NCBI RefSeq assembly: GCF_028476545.1
Contig: NW_026732580.1
Span: 689,001-753,000 of the forward strand
Direction: 5' to 3'
Length of the DNA stretch: 64,000 nt
Origin: Physella acuta
Lineage: Eukaryota > Mollusca > Gastropoda > Physidae
The notes under the pieces are model-generated. The model did no database searches, was not told the origin of the DNA, and saw only the letters and a list, made by a program, of their open reading frames with translations. Below, piece after piece: positions 28,220-43,200 of this stretch (position 1 is its first letter; every line of letters starts with the position of its first letter). The position numbers and the translations under genes are program-made.

Positions 28220-31200
28220 ATATAATCCGTCAAATAATAAATAAACAAACGAAAGTAAAACAGTTGAAAATACTTGAGTATCAGTTTGACTTCAATTATT
28301 ACCAAATAGGAATAACCTAATAAACATAATTAACAGTATCTACACTAAACAGATAAACCAAATTGAATAATATGCCAGAGGAAGACGATGTGTGAACACA
28401 AAACTCGCCATAGACAAGAATCGAGAGGAAGATTTCCGAATGAAAAAAAGTAAAGCAAAAACAATATATTCAATGGACTGGGATAGAAAACTTAAACAAA
28501 CGCTGTCAACAAAGATAAATAGTATTTTTTAATACTAACTAAACGTTGTAAATAATTACTGGTTGAAAACACAAATATCATCAACACTTTCTACAATAAA
28601 CTGATGAAAGTTTCACGAATCCACACAAGCTAACAACATAGTTCGAAGTCCCAAGAATCACAAATTGAATTTATCAAACTATAGTTTATAATTAGTAGGT
28701 CTAGCAGTCCGCTCCAAGTACTAAACGAGTAGTCCAAAAAAAAAAAGTTGGATTGGAAACGATGGAGACCAAATCAATTTGAGGAAAAATTTGAAGAGAC
28801 TGTGAGCCACAACAAATCTAAGGGAAAGCACTCTTTAGCGGCCAAGTTTATAAATCAATACATTCACGGAGTGTGAGGAGAGGGGAGGTGGTCGGACGGG
28901 GTGAGGGTAGATGTTGACAATCTGTGGTGAGAAAACGATGGGTTGGGTTAGGGGGGGGACGGGACTTTGGAATGGGTAAGGGGTGGGGAAAATCTGGATC
29001 GGGTAAGGGGGGGGGAGAACTTTGGAATTGGTAAGGGATAGGGAAAATCTGGATTGGGTAAGGGATGGGGACAATCTGGATTGGGTAAGGTATGGGGAAA
29101 TCTGGATTGGGTAAGGTATGGGGAAAAATTAGGTAAGGTAAGACGGTGGGTGGACTTAATGTTGGGGAAGGGGGTGGCGAAAAATATGGATAGGTAAGGG
29201 GGTGGGGGAGCTGTAGAGTTGGGTAAGGTATGGGGAAAATATGGGTATTGTAAAGAGTGGGGAGGGAATCTGTATTGCGTCAGGGGGTGGGGAAACACTG
29301 GCTTAGGGGTAAGGGTGGTGTAGTACTGAGATAGTTGGGAAAACGTGGTTAAATAAGTGGGTGTAGGAGACCTTAAAGTTGGATTGGATAAGAGGTGTGG
29401 GAGAACTTAAAGTTGGACTGGATAGAGGTGTGTAAAAACTTGTGAGTGTAAAATTAACGTGAGTATGTGTCGGTAAATAACTTTCCATCAGTAAAACATG
29501 CAACAGTCTGGAACTGTTGAATCTACCCGGGTGTGTGATCAAACCCACCCAACCGTGAACTGACTGCCACTCAACACAACGGTGTACACCCAGTTGGATG
29601 CTTTTATAAAGGCTGGAACGGGGACTTGCTATGCTATATCTGTGTGTTGATAAACGTTTGCTACAGTTTAAATATCCTTAAAAGCGAACACAATGCCTAG
29701 ATCTAAATTAGGTATTTATCAAGTTCAGTAATGAGTTGATTGTGTGAGGGCATCTCGCCAACAAAACATCAGTTCGTTGATTGTTTCGTTGATTGTGTGA
29801 TAACACCTCGTCAATACAACATCAGTTGGTGAATTGTTTAGTTGATTGTGTGATGGCACCTCGTCAATACAACATCAGTTGGTGAATTGTTTAATTGATT
29901 GTGTGATGGCACCTCGTCAATACAACATCAGTTGGTGAATTGTTTAATTGATTGTGTGATGGCACCTCGTCAATACAACATCAGTTGGTGAATTGTTTAA
30001 TTGATTGTGTGATAACACCTCGTCAATACAACATCAGTTGGTGAATTGTTTAATTGATTGTGTGATGGCACCTCGTCAATACAACATCAGTTGGTGAATT
30101 GTTTAATTGATTGTGTGATAACACCTCGTCAATACAACATCAGTTGGTGAATTGTTTAATTGATTGTGTGATGGCACCTCGTCAATACAACATCAGTTGG
30201 TGAATTGTTTAATTGATTGTGTGATGGCACCTCGTCAATACAACATCAGTTGGTGAATTGTTTAGTTGATTGTGTGATAGCAACTCGTCAATACAACATC
30301 AGTTGGTGAATTGTTTAGTTGATTGTGTGATGACATCTCGCCAACAAAACATCAGTTGGTGAATTGTTTAGTTGATTGTGTGAAGACACCTCGCCAACAA
30401 AACATCAGTTGGTTGATTCTGTGACGACACCTCGCCAATACAACATCAGTTGGTGAATTGTTTAGTTGATTGTGTGACGACATCTCGCCAACAAAACATC
30501 AGTTGTTGATTGTGTAACGGGATGACTAACCCACAAGGACGGCAGGACAGTGTCAAGTGGTTACAAGATGTGCACTAGACCACACTTAGCCACCTCATCG
30601 TTTCACCCACGTCTGGAGGGACATGAGATTTTAATAGAGTTTCCTGACGAAAATTGGTTTCCGGCGAGTTTTTAGTCAACATTAAATGTCACGACTTAAA
30701 AAACAACAACCCGTTAATGGTTCTTTTATTTTTTTGTTTAACAAACTAGCTTAGACTTGATAACTTGAAACAGCTGCTGTAGTTAGCAGCTATTGGGTGT
30801 TGGGGGGCGGGGCTGCTGGAAGATTCCTCGACTAAACCTTTTAAACTGTTGATACTGATGTCCATCGTTATCAGATGGTTTGAACGCCGTGTCCAGCGAA
30901 TTCATCCAATAATCAATAACGCTCAAGGTAAAGTTAGGCCGAGCTTGGAGACCTCTACAGGCCATCGTGTGTGTACGGTCAGTTCAGCACGGTGCAATTA
31001 CTTGACGTCCAGTTTCTGAACCACTGTCCGACCCATGGTCATTGTCTGAGCAAATTTTGAGATTCAACTGTTTGCAAGATGCGAGGCACTGGAATATACC
31101 GTCATGCTTAGCAGTCTGTCTTCATAATAACGCCAGCATCGGTGATAACGAAATCCCAAGTAGTAATTCAAGTTTTATGATAATTTTTTGATTGATTGTG

Positions 31201-34200
31201 CTAATGTGGTCACGTGACGTTGTTTACGGTAGCTCGTGACACTTAGTATTGAATTTAGAAGCCTGGAGAGCCTGGGGCCATTTTTTACTGCTCGGATGAT
31301 TTCGTTTTAATCGTTACAAATTCCATCAGAGGTTAGTCAAGGTGAAACTAGAATACACATTTTGTCAGAGGTTAGTCAAGTTGAAACTAGAATACACATT
31401 TTGTTTGAGGTTAGTCAAGTTGAACCTAGTATACACATTTTGTTTGAGGTTAGTCTAGTTGAAACTAGAATACACATTTTGTTTGAGGTTAGTCAAGGTG
31501 AAACTAGAATACACATTTTGTTTGAGGTTAGTCAAGTTGAACCTAGAATACACATTTTGTTTGAGGTTAGTCGAGTTGAAACTAGAATACACATTTGGTT
31601 TGAGGTTAGTCAAGGTGAAACTAGAATACACATTTTGTTTGAGGTTAGTCAAGTTGAACCTAGAATACACATTTTGTTTGAGGTTAGTCGAGTTGAAACT
31701 AGAATACACATTTGGTTTGAGGTTAGTTTAGTTTAACACTTGGGTACACATTATTTTTAAAGGCCAGACAAGTTTAAACTGGGATACACCTTGTGGCAGT
31801 TGCAGAGGAACACAAATACGAAGGAGCTACTACAAAATATAGGGGACATCAACATGTGAAGTTACATAACAATAAATAAGGGAAAACTGACGCAACTAAA
31901 TAAGGAAGACACACTAGACATGATGTAGACATACCAAACGTAATGTAGACACACCAAACGTAATGTGGACACACCAGACGTGATGTAGACACACCAAACG
32001 TGATGTAGACACACCAGACGTGATGTAGACACACCAAACGTGATGTAGACACACTAGACGTGATGTAGACACACTAGACGTGATGTAGACACACCAGACG
32101 TGATGTAGAGAGACACACCAGACGTGATGTAGACACACCAAACGTGATGTAGACACACCAGACGTGATGTAGACACACCAGACGTGATGTAGACACACCA
32201 GACGTGATGTAGACACACCAGACGTGATGTAGACACACCAAACGTGATGTAGACACACCAAAGGTGATGTAGACACACTAGACGTGATGTAGACACACTA
32301 GACGTGATGTAGACACACCAGACGTGATGTAGACACACTAGACGTGATGTAGACACACTAGACGTGATGTAGACACACCAAACGTGATGTAGACACACTA
32401 GACGTGATGTAGACACACTAGACGTGATGTAGACACACTAGACGTGATGTAGACACACCAAACGTGATGTAGACACACTAGACGTGATGTAGACACACCA
32501 AACGTGATGTAGACACACTAGACGTGATGTAGACACACCAGACGTGATGTAGACACACTAGACGTGATGTAGACACACTAGACGTGATGTAGACACACTA
32601 GACGTGATGTAGACACACCAAACGTGATGTAGACACACCAGACGTGATGTAGACACACAAAACGTGATGAAGAGAGACACACCAGACGTGATGTAGACAC
32701 ACCAGACGTGATGTAGACACACCAAACGTGATGTAGACACACCAAACGTGATGTAGACACACCAAACGTGATGTAGACACACCAGACGTGATGTAGACAC
32801 ACCAGACGTGATGTAGACACACCAGACGTGATGTAGACACACCAGACGTGATGTAGAGAGACACACCAGACATGATGTAGACATACGAAACGTGATGTAG
32901 ACACACTAGACGTGATGTAGACACACCAGACATGATGTAGACATACGAAACGTGATGTAGACACACCAGACGTGATGTAGACACACCAGACGTGATGTAG
33001 ACACACCAGACGTGATGTTGACACACCAGACGTGATGTAGAGAGACACACCAGACATGATGTAGACATACGAAACGTGATGTAGACACACTAGACGTGAT
33101 GTAGACACACCAGACATGATGTAGACATACGAAACGTGATGTAGACACACCAGACGTGATGTAGACACACCAGACGTGATGTAGACACACTAGACGTGAT
33201 GTAGACACACCAAACGTGATGTAGATACACCAAACGTGATGTAGACACAAAAACGTAATGTAGACACACTAGACGTGATGTAGAGAGACACACCAGACGT
33301 GATGTAGAGAGACACACTAGACGTGATGTGGACACACTAGACGTGATGTAGACACACAAAACGTGATGAAGAGAGACACACCAGACGTGATGTAGACACA
33401 CCAGACGTGATGTAGACACACAAAACGTGATGAAGAGAGACACACCAGACGTGATGTAGACACACCAGACGTGATGTAGACACACCAGACGTGATGTAGA
33501 CACACCAGACGTGATGTAGACACACCAGACGTGATGTAGACACACCAGACGTGATGTAGACACACCAGACGTGATGTAGACACACCAGACGTGATGTAGA
33601 CACACCAGACGTGATGTAGACACACCAAACGTGATGTAGACACACCAAACGTGATGTAGACACACCAAAGGTGATGTAGACACACCAGACGTGATGTAGA
33701 CACACCAGACGTGATGTAGACACACCAGACGTGATGTAGACACACCAGACGTGATGTAGACACACCAGACGTGATGTAGACACACAAAACGTGATGTAGA
33801 CACACCAAAGGTGATGTAGACACACTAGACGTGATGTAGACACAAAAACGTGATGTAGACACACTAGACGTGATGTAGACACACAAGACGTGATGTAGAC
33901 ACAAAAACGTGATGTAGACACACCAGACGTGATGTTGACACACCAGACGTGATGTAGAGAGACACACCAGACATGATGTAGACACACCAGACGTGATGTA
34001 GAGAGACACACCAGACGTGATGTAGACACACCAGACGTGATGTAGACACACCAGACGTGATGTAGACACACCAGACGTGATGTAGACACACAAAACGTGA
34101 TGAAGAGAGACACACCAGACGTGATGTAGACACACCAGACGTGATGTAGACACACCAGACGTGATGTAGACACACCAGACGTGATGTAGACACACCAGAC

Positions 34201-37200
34201 GTGATGTAGACACACCAGACGTGATGTAGACACACCAGACGTGATGTAGACACACCAGACGTGATGTAGACACACCAGACGTGATGTAGACACACCAGAC
34301 GTGATGTAGACACACCAAACGTGATGTAGACACACCAGACGTGATGTAGACACACCAAACGTGATGTAGACACACCAAACGTGATGTAGACACACCAAAC
34401 GTGATGTAGACAAACCAAAGGTGATGTAGACACACCAGACGTGATGTAGACACACCAGACGTGATGTAGACACACCAGACGTGATGTAGACACACCAGAC
34501 GTGATGTAGACACACAAAACGTGATGTAGACACACCAAAGGTGATGTAGACACACTAGACGTGATGTAGACACAAAAACGTGATGTAGACACACTAGACG
34601 TGATGTAGACACACAAGACGTGATGTAGACACACCAGACGTGATGTTGACACACCAGACGTGATGTAGAGAGACACACCAGACATGATGTAGACATACGA
34701 AACGTGATGTAGACACACCAGACGTGATGTAGAGAGACACACCAGACGTGATGTAGAGAGACACACCAGACGTGATGTAGAGAGACACATTAAACGTGAC
34801 GTAGACACACTAGACGTGATGTCGAGAGACACACCAGACGTGATGTTGACACACCAGACGTGATGTAGACACACCAAACGTGATGTAGACACACCAGACG
34901 TGATGTTGACACACCAGACGTGATGTTGACACACCAGACGTGATGTAGACACACCAAACGTGATGTAGACACACCAGACGTGATGTAGACACACTAGACG
35001 TGATGTAGACACACTAGACGTGATGTAGACACACCAGACGTGATGTAGACACACCAGACGTGATGTAGACACACCAGACGTGATGTAGACACACAAGACG
35101 TGATGTAGACACACCAGACGTGATGTAGACACACCAGACGTGATGTAGACACACCAGACGTGATGTAAACACACCAGACGTGATGTAGACACACCAGACG
35201 TGATGTAGACACACCAGACGTGATGTAGACACACCAGACGTGATGTAAACACACCAGACGTGTTGTGGACACACCGTATCGACACACCAACGATGGAGAC
35301 GAATAAAACAAATACGGTGCAATTTAATACCACATCCAATAAATTATCGAGTTACCTATCCAGTTACCTCGTCAGATTTCATTATGTTTATTTTTCTTTT
35401 TCCCCCCTGCGGATTGAATGTGTTGTTTTATACGACAACATTAAAAGAAAACGAGACGGCTCAGCACTACCGACATTGGTGTTCATAATCCCTCGTATAT
35501 TGTGTTGCGTGGCTTTCATTAAAAATTTAGCTCCATGTTAGAATAGGTGGACAAAGACATATTACGAAGTGTAGGCCTACATATTCCCTTATCGTTTGTC
35601 GAGAGGTTGTAAAACATGTATGGTAGGTCTAACATCAAACTGTTCTTTCTTTTCTTAAAGAGTGGGGGAGGGGAGATAAACATACATGGTAAAGGGAGCG
35701 CACTCTGTTCGAATTAGACAAAAGTGCCCACACCCTAGATTTGTGTGGGAAGTCATCATGAACATTTAAACGGATAGGGGAAGTAATCATAGAGCCGCCA
35801 CAAATAGCAGCGTAAGCCATTTTTGATAGGTGATGTGGAAAAATTGTAGGGCGAATAGCACATCAAGCAGTGATATTTATATTCAATACTTGATCATTTT
35901 CTTATATTAAATCTAATGGGTGAAAAACAATGTGTGGGAGGTTGATTAATGAGTGGAAAATAGACAAGGGGCGGTAACTATTATTAGCTCAATTTTTAAA
36001 AATTTATTTTAAAGGGACACTATTTATTTATTTATTACTATAATTTTAAATTAAATAAATTGTAAAAAAATAAAGGAGACTAAGTTTCAACGTGACTTAT
36101 AAATTTTCAATTTAAAAACGGATCACTTCAGATAAGCCTTCATTTCAGTTCAGAGAGAAGCCCATTACGAAGAAAAGGGGAGAGAATGGCGAGCTTTTTG
36201 GTTTCTTATTTCCCTGCCGTCTCAGTGATGAATCTGGCCAGGGTTAGAATGAGACGCTTCCCATCGCTCTGGGGACGGACGGGCCAGTGACCTGCATCAT
36301 GGGGGCTCGCATGTGGTCACTGTGTGGGTATTTCATTATCACACCACAGGAAGTGGCCAGTCCAACGGTGAAAGATGGGAACACACCAGTTCGTTTATCA
36401 ACATAAATACCACATAACAAACCTTGAAACGTTGCCCAATTGAAGCTTATCACCCTGAATACCACCTAAACCTGAAACGTTGCCCAATTCAAGCTTATCA
36501 CCCTGAATACCACATAACCTTTGAAACGTTGCTCATTGGTTGTTTAATACCCAGAATACCACCTCAACTTTAAATACAACCTGAACTTTAAAAAGATTAA
36601 TGAATAGACAACACAGGAAGATGAAAGGCAGGAGGGGGGATGTTGGGAACTTGAAAAACTTCAATAAATAAAGTCATGTACAGACATTTTTTTACCCCAA
36701 CCATAGTGTTCAGATTAAACTCATAAGCTCAGTGAACCTTCAACTCCAGCTCTATGTTTGTCTTTATCTCCCATCCTAACCCGTCTACCGAGGTTCTACT
36801 TACCCAGACAGCATCTCTGCTAGATCGTGGAAGCCATTCCGACTGGCGATCTGGTGGGGCAACTCCCCCTGTCGGTTGGTCAGCCGTAGAGCGTCCTCAC
36901 TGCCGGGCTGCTCCAGGAGGAAGTGGGCCACTTGTCTGAGGCCGAGCCGGGCACAGAAGTGGAGCAGTGTCTCTCGTTCCTCGCAGTGGGCGTCACTCAC
37001 TGGGGGAAAAACACGAGCTGGTCAACAGCGCCAAGGGAAATTAGGATAATAGTCATGGTTTTGTCATAGTTGAGTTGACTGCATTTGGCTATGTTAAAGG
37101 GAAACTAGGATAATAGGCATGGTTATTGTCATAGTTGAGTTGACTGCATTTGGCTATTTTAAAGGCATGAATTTCTGTTTAGAGCAAGGTTGAGAAAGAA

Positions 37201-40200
37201 GTAATATTTGACCACTTGGGGGAGCCAGCATTCGTACAGCTAATATTCCGTCCAAATCTGCTTTGCAAAAGATTTTATTTAGATTCCTAGAAAATTGCAT
37301 TTTTTTTTTAATTGCAGTGGAAAAAGTTTAGCATGTTTTGCTTCAACCCTTATATAATTGTTCTACTAGTTTTCCGTAAAAGAATGTACCAATCTTAAAA
37401 GAATTTTTTCGTACATCGATTCTTGGCCTACGTAAAAATTTGAAACAAATCGCTCCGGTAAAAATTATATTAGCTACTAAAATCGAAAATACTGTTAAAA
37501 ACTAATTCCGGTAACCGGAAATCACTAAAAATTTGAAAAAATCAACAGAATTAGATAGATTACCAAACTGAAACGGTACTCAGATTATCTGTATTTTAGA
37601 AAAAGGAAATTGAGTAGAGTACCGCTTCCAAATATCGGGTGACTCAAAATTTTATAGCAATCCAAGTATAAGGTCTTACATACGATATTTCGTCTACTTA
37701 CCTGAACCAGTACTTAAGTTATCGGGTTCCCAAGGAAAACGAAAAGTACCACTAAATAAAAGTTCAAAAGTTCAACCACTTCACATAATTGGGTTTTAAT
37801 TAAAAACCAAAAAAAAAAATTGCCAATATATTCAAGACGCAATGTCTAAAAATAGCCTAGTCGAGGTACGTAATTACAGGTAAATTAAAAACAGTCTCGA
37901 GAGACAGACTGCCATTGCGTCATATTAATTAATAACAGCGATGAATTTCCTATCATAAATAGCGACAAGGTCAAGGCAACGCCCTTTGAAGTGTGAGGGC
38001 CGTCCGTCAAAACTAGCACTAACATTTCGTAACTCCGACACGCGATGGTTGGCTATCAAATTTAGTTCATCCTAATTGATGTTAATAGGACATAGTCAAC
38101 AGTTTGGGAAAACGGTGGCTGCTTAAACAAATACTTAGCTGGGATTAAATCATGTGAAATAAAATGTCAATGCTAAAAATAGCCAATGTTTACTATCTAA
38201 GAACTTGAATGATGGGATAAAGGGCGGTGTCAAAATGCGAGGGCAAAGTAGTAATGAGTAATCAGTAGATAGGATAGACAGGACAGCAACATTAGACAGA
38301 TGTACATTTTATCAGTGAGTAGGACGGGCAGTACAACCAATATACTAGACAGACAAAATACCACCAAAATATATAATATAGATTTTTTTTAAATATACAA
38401 GACGCACAATAATGCCAATAAACAGGATAAACACAAACTACCAATATATAAATTAATAATAAAGTTACAACAATGTATAATAAAGTTGCAACAATATATA
38501 ATAAAGTTACAAGAATATATAATAAAGTTACAAGAATATATAATAAAGTTACAAAACCATTTTTATACTATAATATCAACAATATCGAGGACAGACACAA
38601 TATCACCCATACACAAGACAAACAAAACACCACCAAAATAATCTGGTAACACATTAAAAAAACATTGTTCAATTTTACAGGCAACTCCAGCACTAAGTAC
38701 ATGAACACAGGTTAAAACAAATGTTAACCACACACCCTCTACCTGAGCATATTGTAGTCGTGTAACGAAGGCCTAACAATCCCGTATCGAAATCACTAGC
38801 AATATCCTGGTCGGCAGGCGCACACTCAACTGTGCTTCATGCTTGCCACTGGACCGACTGTAAATAATACGTCATAACGTATGCGTCGCAGCGCCAACTT
38901 AAGCGTAAAGACGGTTTGTACGCGCACATTTGTCGGGGGTAATTGATGTGGCGGTCTCCACCTGATGTTGGATAACTGAAGAGTTGGACTTGTGCTTCAG
39001 TGGATTCAATCTCTTGGTTTGGATGAAGGGGGGGGGAGGAAGATTTTTAACAGTCACAATTGAGGGGCGGGGGAGTTGTGGCTGCAATCTGTTTGTTTAG
39101 ATGGGGCTAATTTTAACGTTCACATTTGGGGGAGGGGGGAGAGAAGGGGCAGGAACGGGGGGGGGGGGGGGGGGTAGTCGATTCAATCTATTTCGTTATT
39201 CCGTCCTGCAGTATACTGACAAGTGTAAATTGACTTGTTATACGCGCCGGTTTTCCAAGTTGTAAGTTGACTCGTTTTACGTGCCGTTATTCCAAGTTGT
39301 AAGTTGATTGTTATACGTGCCGTTACTCCAAGTTGTAAGTTGACTCGTTATACGTGCCGTTATTCCAAGTTGTAAGTTGACTCGTTATACGTGCCGTTAT
39401 TCCAAGTTGTAAGTTGACTCGTTATACGTGCCGTTTCTCCAAGTTGTAAGTTGATTGTTATACGTGCCGTTATTCCAAGTTGTAAGTTGATTGTTTTACG
39501 CACCTTCTCCTTGAACAACCAGTATTTAACCTTTGATTATGTATTGGTGTCAGCTCATTAGCGTATACTCCTGCACGCTTCATTAGATGGCCTAAATATA
39601 ACGTTTGTACTTTAAATGTTGGATTGTAGTGTGGGTCTCTGGGTCAGATGTTTCAAATAAAAGGATTTTTTTTTCTTTTGTGATTTGTGTTGGTGACATA
39701 TCACGAAATGTATTAAACGGTGGGATATATATCGTACTGTATTAGATAATGAACAATCATTGACATTACCTGACCTGTTGGGCTTATTTCAATAGTCCAG
39801 CTACCTTACTAATTTTTCATATTTAGGGAAAGTAAAGGCTCCTCGGCATGGTGCTGACCAGACTATAGGTACATGGACTTAATAAACAAAATAGTTTTAA
39901 CCCCCCCCCCCCCTCCGTTTAGTGCACACGATGTACTGGTGTCACCAACATTGGATGAACACTGGATAAAAATATAAGTAGATCATATATAAGTAGATCT
40001 ATATAAATACAGATCACGCAACGTTCACTAGATCTGAGGAATTCTGTGGCCTCCACATATGAGGGATCACTTAGGCCAGTCGTTATTACTTCCCATCCGT
40101 AATTGTGGTCAGCACTAAGGCCACCTTTAGTAGTGGTCAGCACTCAGGCCACCTTTAGTAGTGGTCAGCACTAAGGCCACCTTTAGTTGTGGTCAGCACT

Positions 40201-43200
40201 AAGGCCACCTTTAGTTGTGGTCAGCACTAAGGCCACCTTTAGTAGTGGTCAGCACTAAGGCCACCTTTAGTAGTGGTCAGCACTAAGGCCACCTTTAGTA
40301 GTGGTCAGCACTAAGGCCACCTTTAGTAGTGGTCAGCACTAAGGCCACCTTTAGTAGTGGTCAGCACTAAGGCCACCTTTAGTTGTGGTCAGCACTAAGG
40401 CCACCTTTAGTTGTGGTCAGTACATAGGCCAGTCGTTAGGTTGTTCTGTTTTGTCAATGCCCACTAGTTCCCCTGTAATGTGGTTCTAGTCCATGTGTCG
40501 AGTTCCTGCAGTTGATACACCTATAGCAACGTTGAATGAAACACCTCTGTAGTACGGTACTACATTAAACTTGTCATTATTTCAAGTCAGATCAAAACAC
40601 CAAGTTGGTCCATCTACCAACGTTGAATGAACCACCTCAGCAGTAAGGTGCTACATTAAAACCTTCATTATTTCAAGTCGGATCAAAACACCAAGTTGGT
40701 CCATCTACCAACGTTGAATGAACCACCTCAGCAATACTACATTAAACTTTTCATTATTTCAAGTCGGATCAAAACACCAAGTTGGTCCATCTACCAACGT
40801 TGAATGAACCACCTCAGCAGTACGGTACTACATTAAACCCTTCATTATTTCAATTCGGATCAAAACAGCAAGTTGGTCCATCTACCAACGTTGAATGAAC
40901 CACCTCAGCAGTACTGGACTACATTAAACCGTTCATTATTTCAAGTCGGATCAAAACACAAAGTTGGTCCATCTACCAACGTTGAATGAACCACCTCAGC
41001 AGTACGGTACTACATTAAACCCTTCATTATTTCAAGTCGAATCAAAACAGCAAGTTGGTCCATCTACCAACGTTGAATGAACCACCTCAGCAGTACGGTA
41101 CTACATTAAACCCTTCATTATTTCAAGTCGAATAGAAACAGCAAGTACAAGTATCAGTGTAAATTGATATGCACAGCAAGTGGAACATGTACCAGGGGGT
41201 ATAATCACAGGGCGGGTTCTGCTGGGCGGGAGATCAGCTGTTGCATATGCTAATTCCACCGTGTCACGCACCGCCATTCTGGCTGACATTTTCTTTCATT
41301 CTTTCATTCTAAATTTATTTTCATTTCACTGTTTGATGCCGGTGGCCATGCCAAGATTACGTCACATTTGACTGACAATACAAGTTTGAGTTCGCCCCGC
41401 CCCGAATGTCAAATATGGCATGCGAAGTTCAGATAAAATTAATGACCTTGTGGTAACTAGGCAACGCGCCATTTGGTAGGGAATAAGGGGAAAAAAAACT
41501 ATCGACCAAAGAGAGAAGTTATTCCTGTTGGCTTTGTAATGGTGCTATAATTAGATCCATCAATAGTTTGAGTACAAGTGATATTTAAAACAGAAATTAC
41601 AGCAGCCTCTAAGGTATTCGAATTTACAATTGGTAACTAATTAATTAAAAGAGATCTTTACTTACAAGAATCTCCTCCAAGCAAGTGCCAGCCCTTGGAA
41701 AGGTCAGAGTTCATGAGAGACCGTCGAAGGCGTGTATCGAGGGTGGACAGAACTTCATTGGACAGATCAAAGCGGTCGCTCTTGATGAGCTCCAGGGACT
41801 CGAGGGCCTGGTCGTTGTAGACGCTGCTGGTGAGGAACTTGGTCAGGTAGAAGGTCGAGTCGTATTCATAGCGGAAGTAGCCGTGGGACAGCGGGGTCAA
41901 GCTGTCGTCCACTGTCTGGACCAGTCTCACCTGGACATTCTCGGCCAGGTCGTGACCTAGACGATAGAAACTTATAATTAGAACACTGCACAATTCGTAG
42001 GCTTAGAACACAGGGTATCGTATTTACAAATCTACATAATTAGTAGATGTGTTACACTGTGTCTGATTTACAACAATACACAATGAGTAGACCTAAAACA
42101 TAGTGTGTCACAATGATACATCATCAATAGAACAACAAAATAGGGGTGTTGTATTTATAGAACAGATGGTGTAATACTGGCACACCGCTCCAAAATCAAC
42201 ATAAAGATAATATGGTGTTATATTTGTACGTAACCCCACAATCAACATCCAGAAAATAGTGTGTTATATTCGTAAGTCACCCCACAATCAACATATAGAA
42301 AATGTGGTGTTACATTCGTACTACACCCCACAATCAACATACAGAAAATATTGTTATATTCGTACGACACCCCACAATCAACATACAGAAAATAAGGTAT
42401 TACATTCGCACACCTCTTCCCAATCAACAGCCATAAAATACCTTATCAACACCACTCGACAACCAACAGACAGACACTCTGGTGTCACATTCTCACATCA
42501 CCACACATTACTGATGTGCTGGGCTAGGCGTTTGTTTCCACCACACCTTGACAACTTCATCAGCGAGATTAACCAGGATTACGAACGTCAAGATTATCTT
42601 AATCCATCCCTCCAACGTTCTCATTATGTAACGGTGTGGAATGGGGGTATCGAACTATACATTTCAATCAAGAATCGATGTGAAATCTTCAGGTGATTAA
42701 TATGCAGGGCTGAACTAGCAGAGTCCAAGTGGCACGGGAAATAATAAAATGGACCCCCCCCCCAACCCCAGAGTAAAGTTTTCATTGGGTTTTTTTATCC
42801 ATCAAAAAATGGATATGAAGGGATGGTAAAATACCAACAATTGTTTTACTTATATCACTAAAAGGACTATTACAGCACCTTTCCTGGGGGCCCACCGAAA
42901 TATCCCGGGGGCCCACCGAAATATTCTCCTGGGAGGGGGGGGTCCACCAGGATTTTTCCCGGTAGACCGTCGGGCCAGTCCCCAGTTGTTTTCTAGTTCC
43001 AATGTTGCGTGCTGGTCATCTGGAACCAGCATGTTGTACTACGGCCAGTTTCCCAATGTCTTCAGGCCCCGGGCTATGTTCCAGCCACAAACACGTGAAT
43101 TAGCCGGCAGTAAATCAAGGCCACTCGTCACTGCCGACGTTGCAAGATAAAGCAACTCACGAGTTCGCGGCAGCGGGAAACTACGTCATCAGCAGAAGCG

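Noticed and set aside
28835-29548. Proline-rich minus frames
   Set aside because: They read the complement of a G-rich degenerate minisatellite.
30783-30965. 60-codon minus frame starting with ATG, a possible alternative first exon
   Set aside because: No recognisable homology, no clear donor and no promoter signal.
33317-35339. Minus-strand frames of 398, 459 and 491 residues
   Set aside because: They are translations of the 20-bp satellite; three overlapping frames with the same composition arise because the period is not a multiple of three.
41685-41960. 91-residue plus-strand frame
   Set aside because: It is antisense to the Rho-GEF exon 41956-41666.
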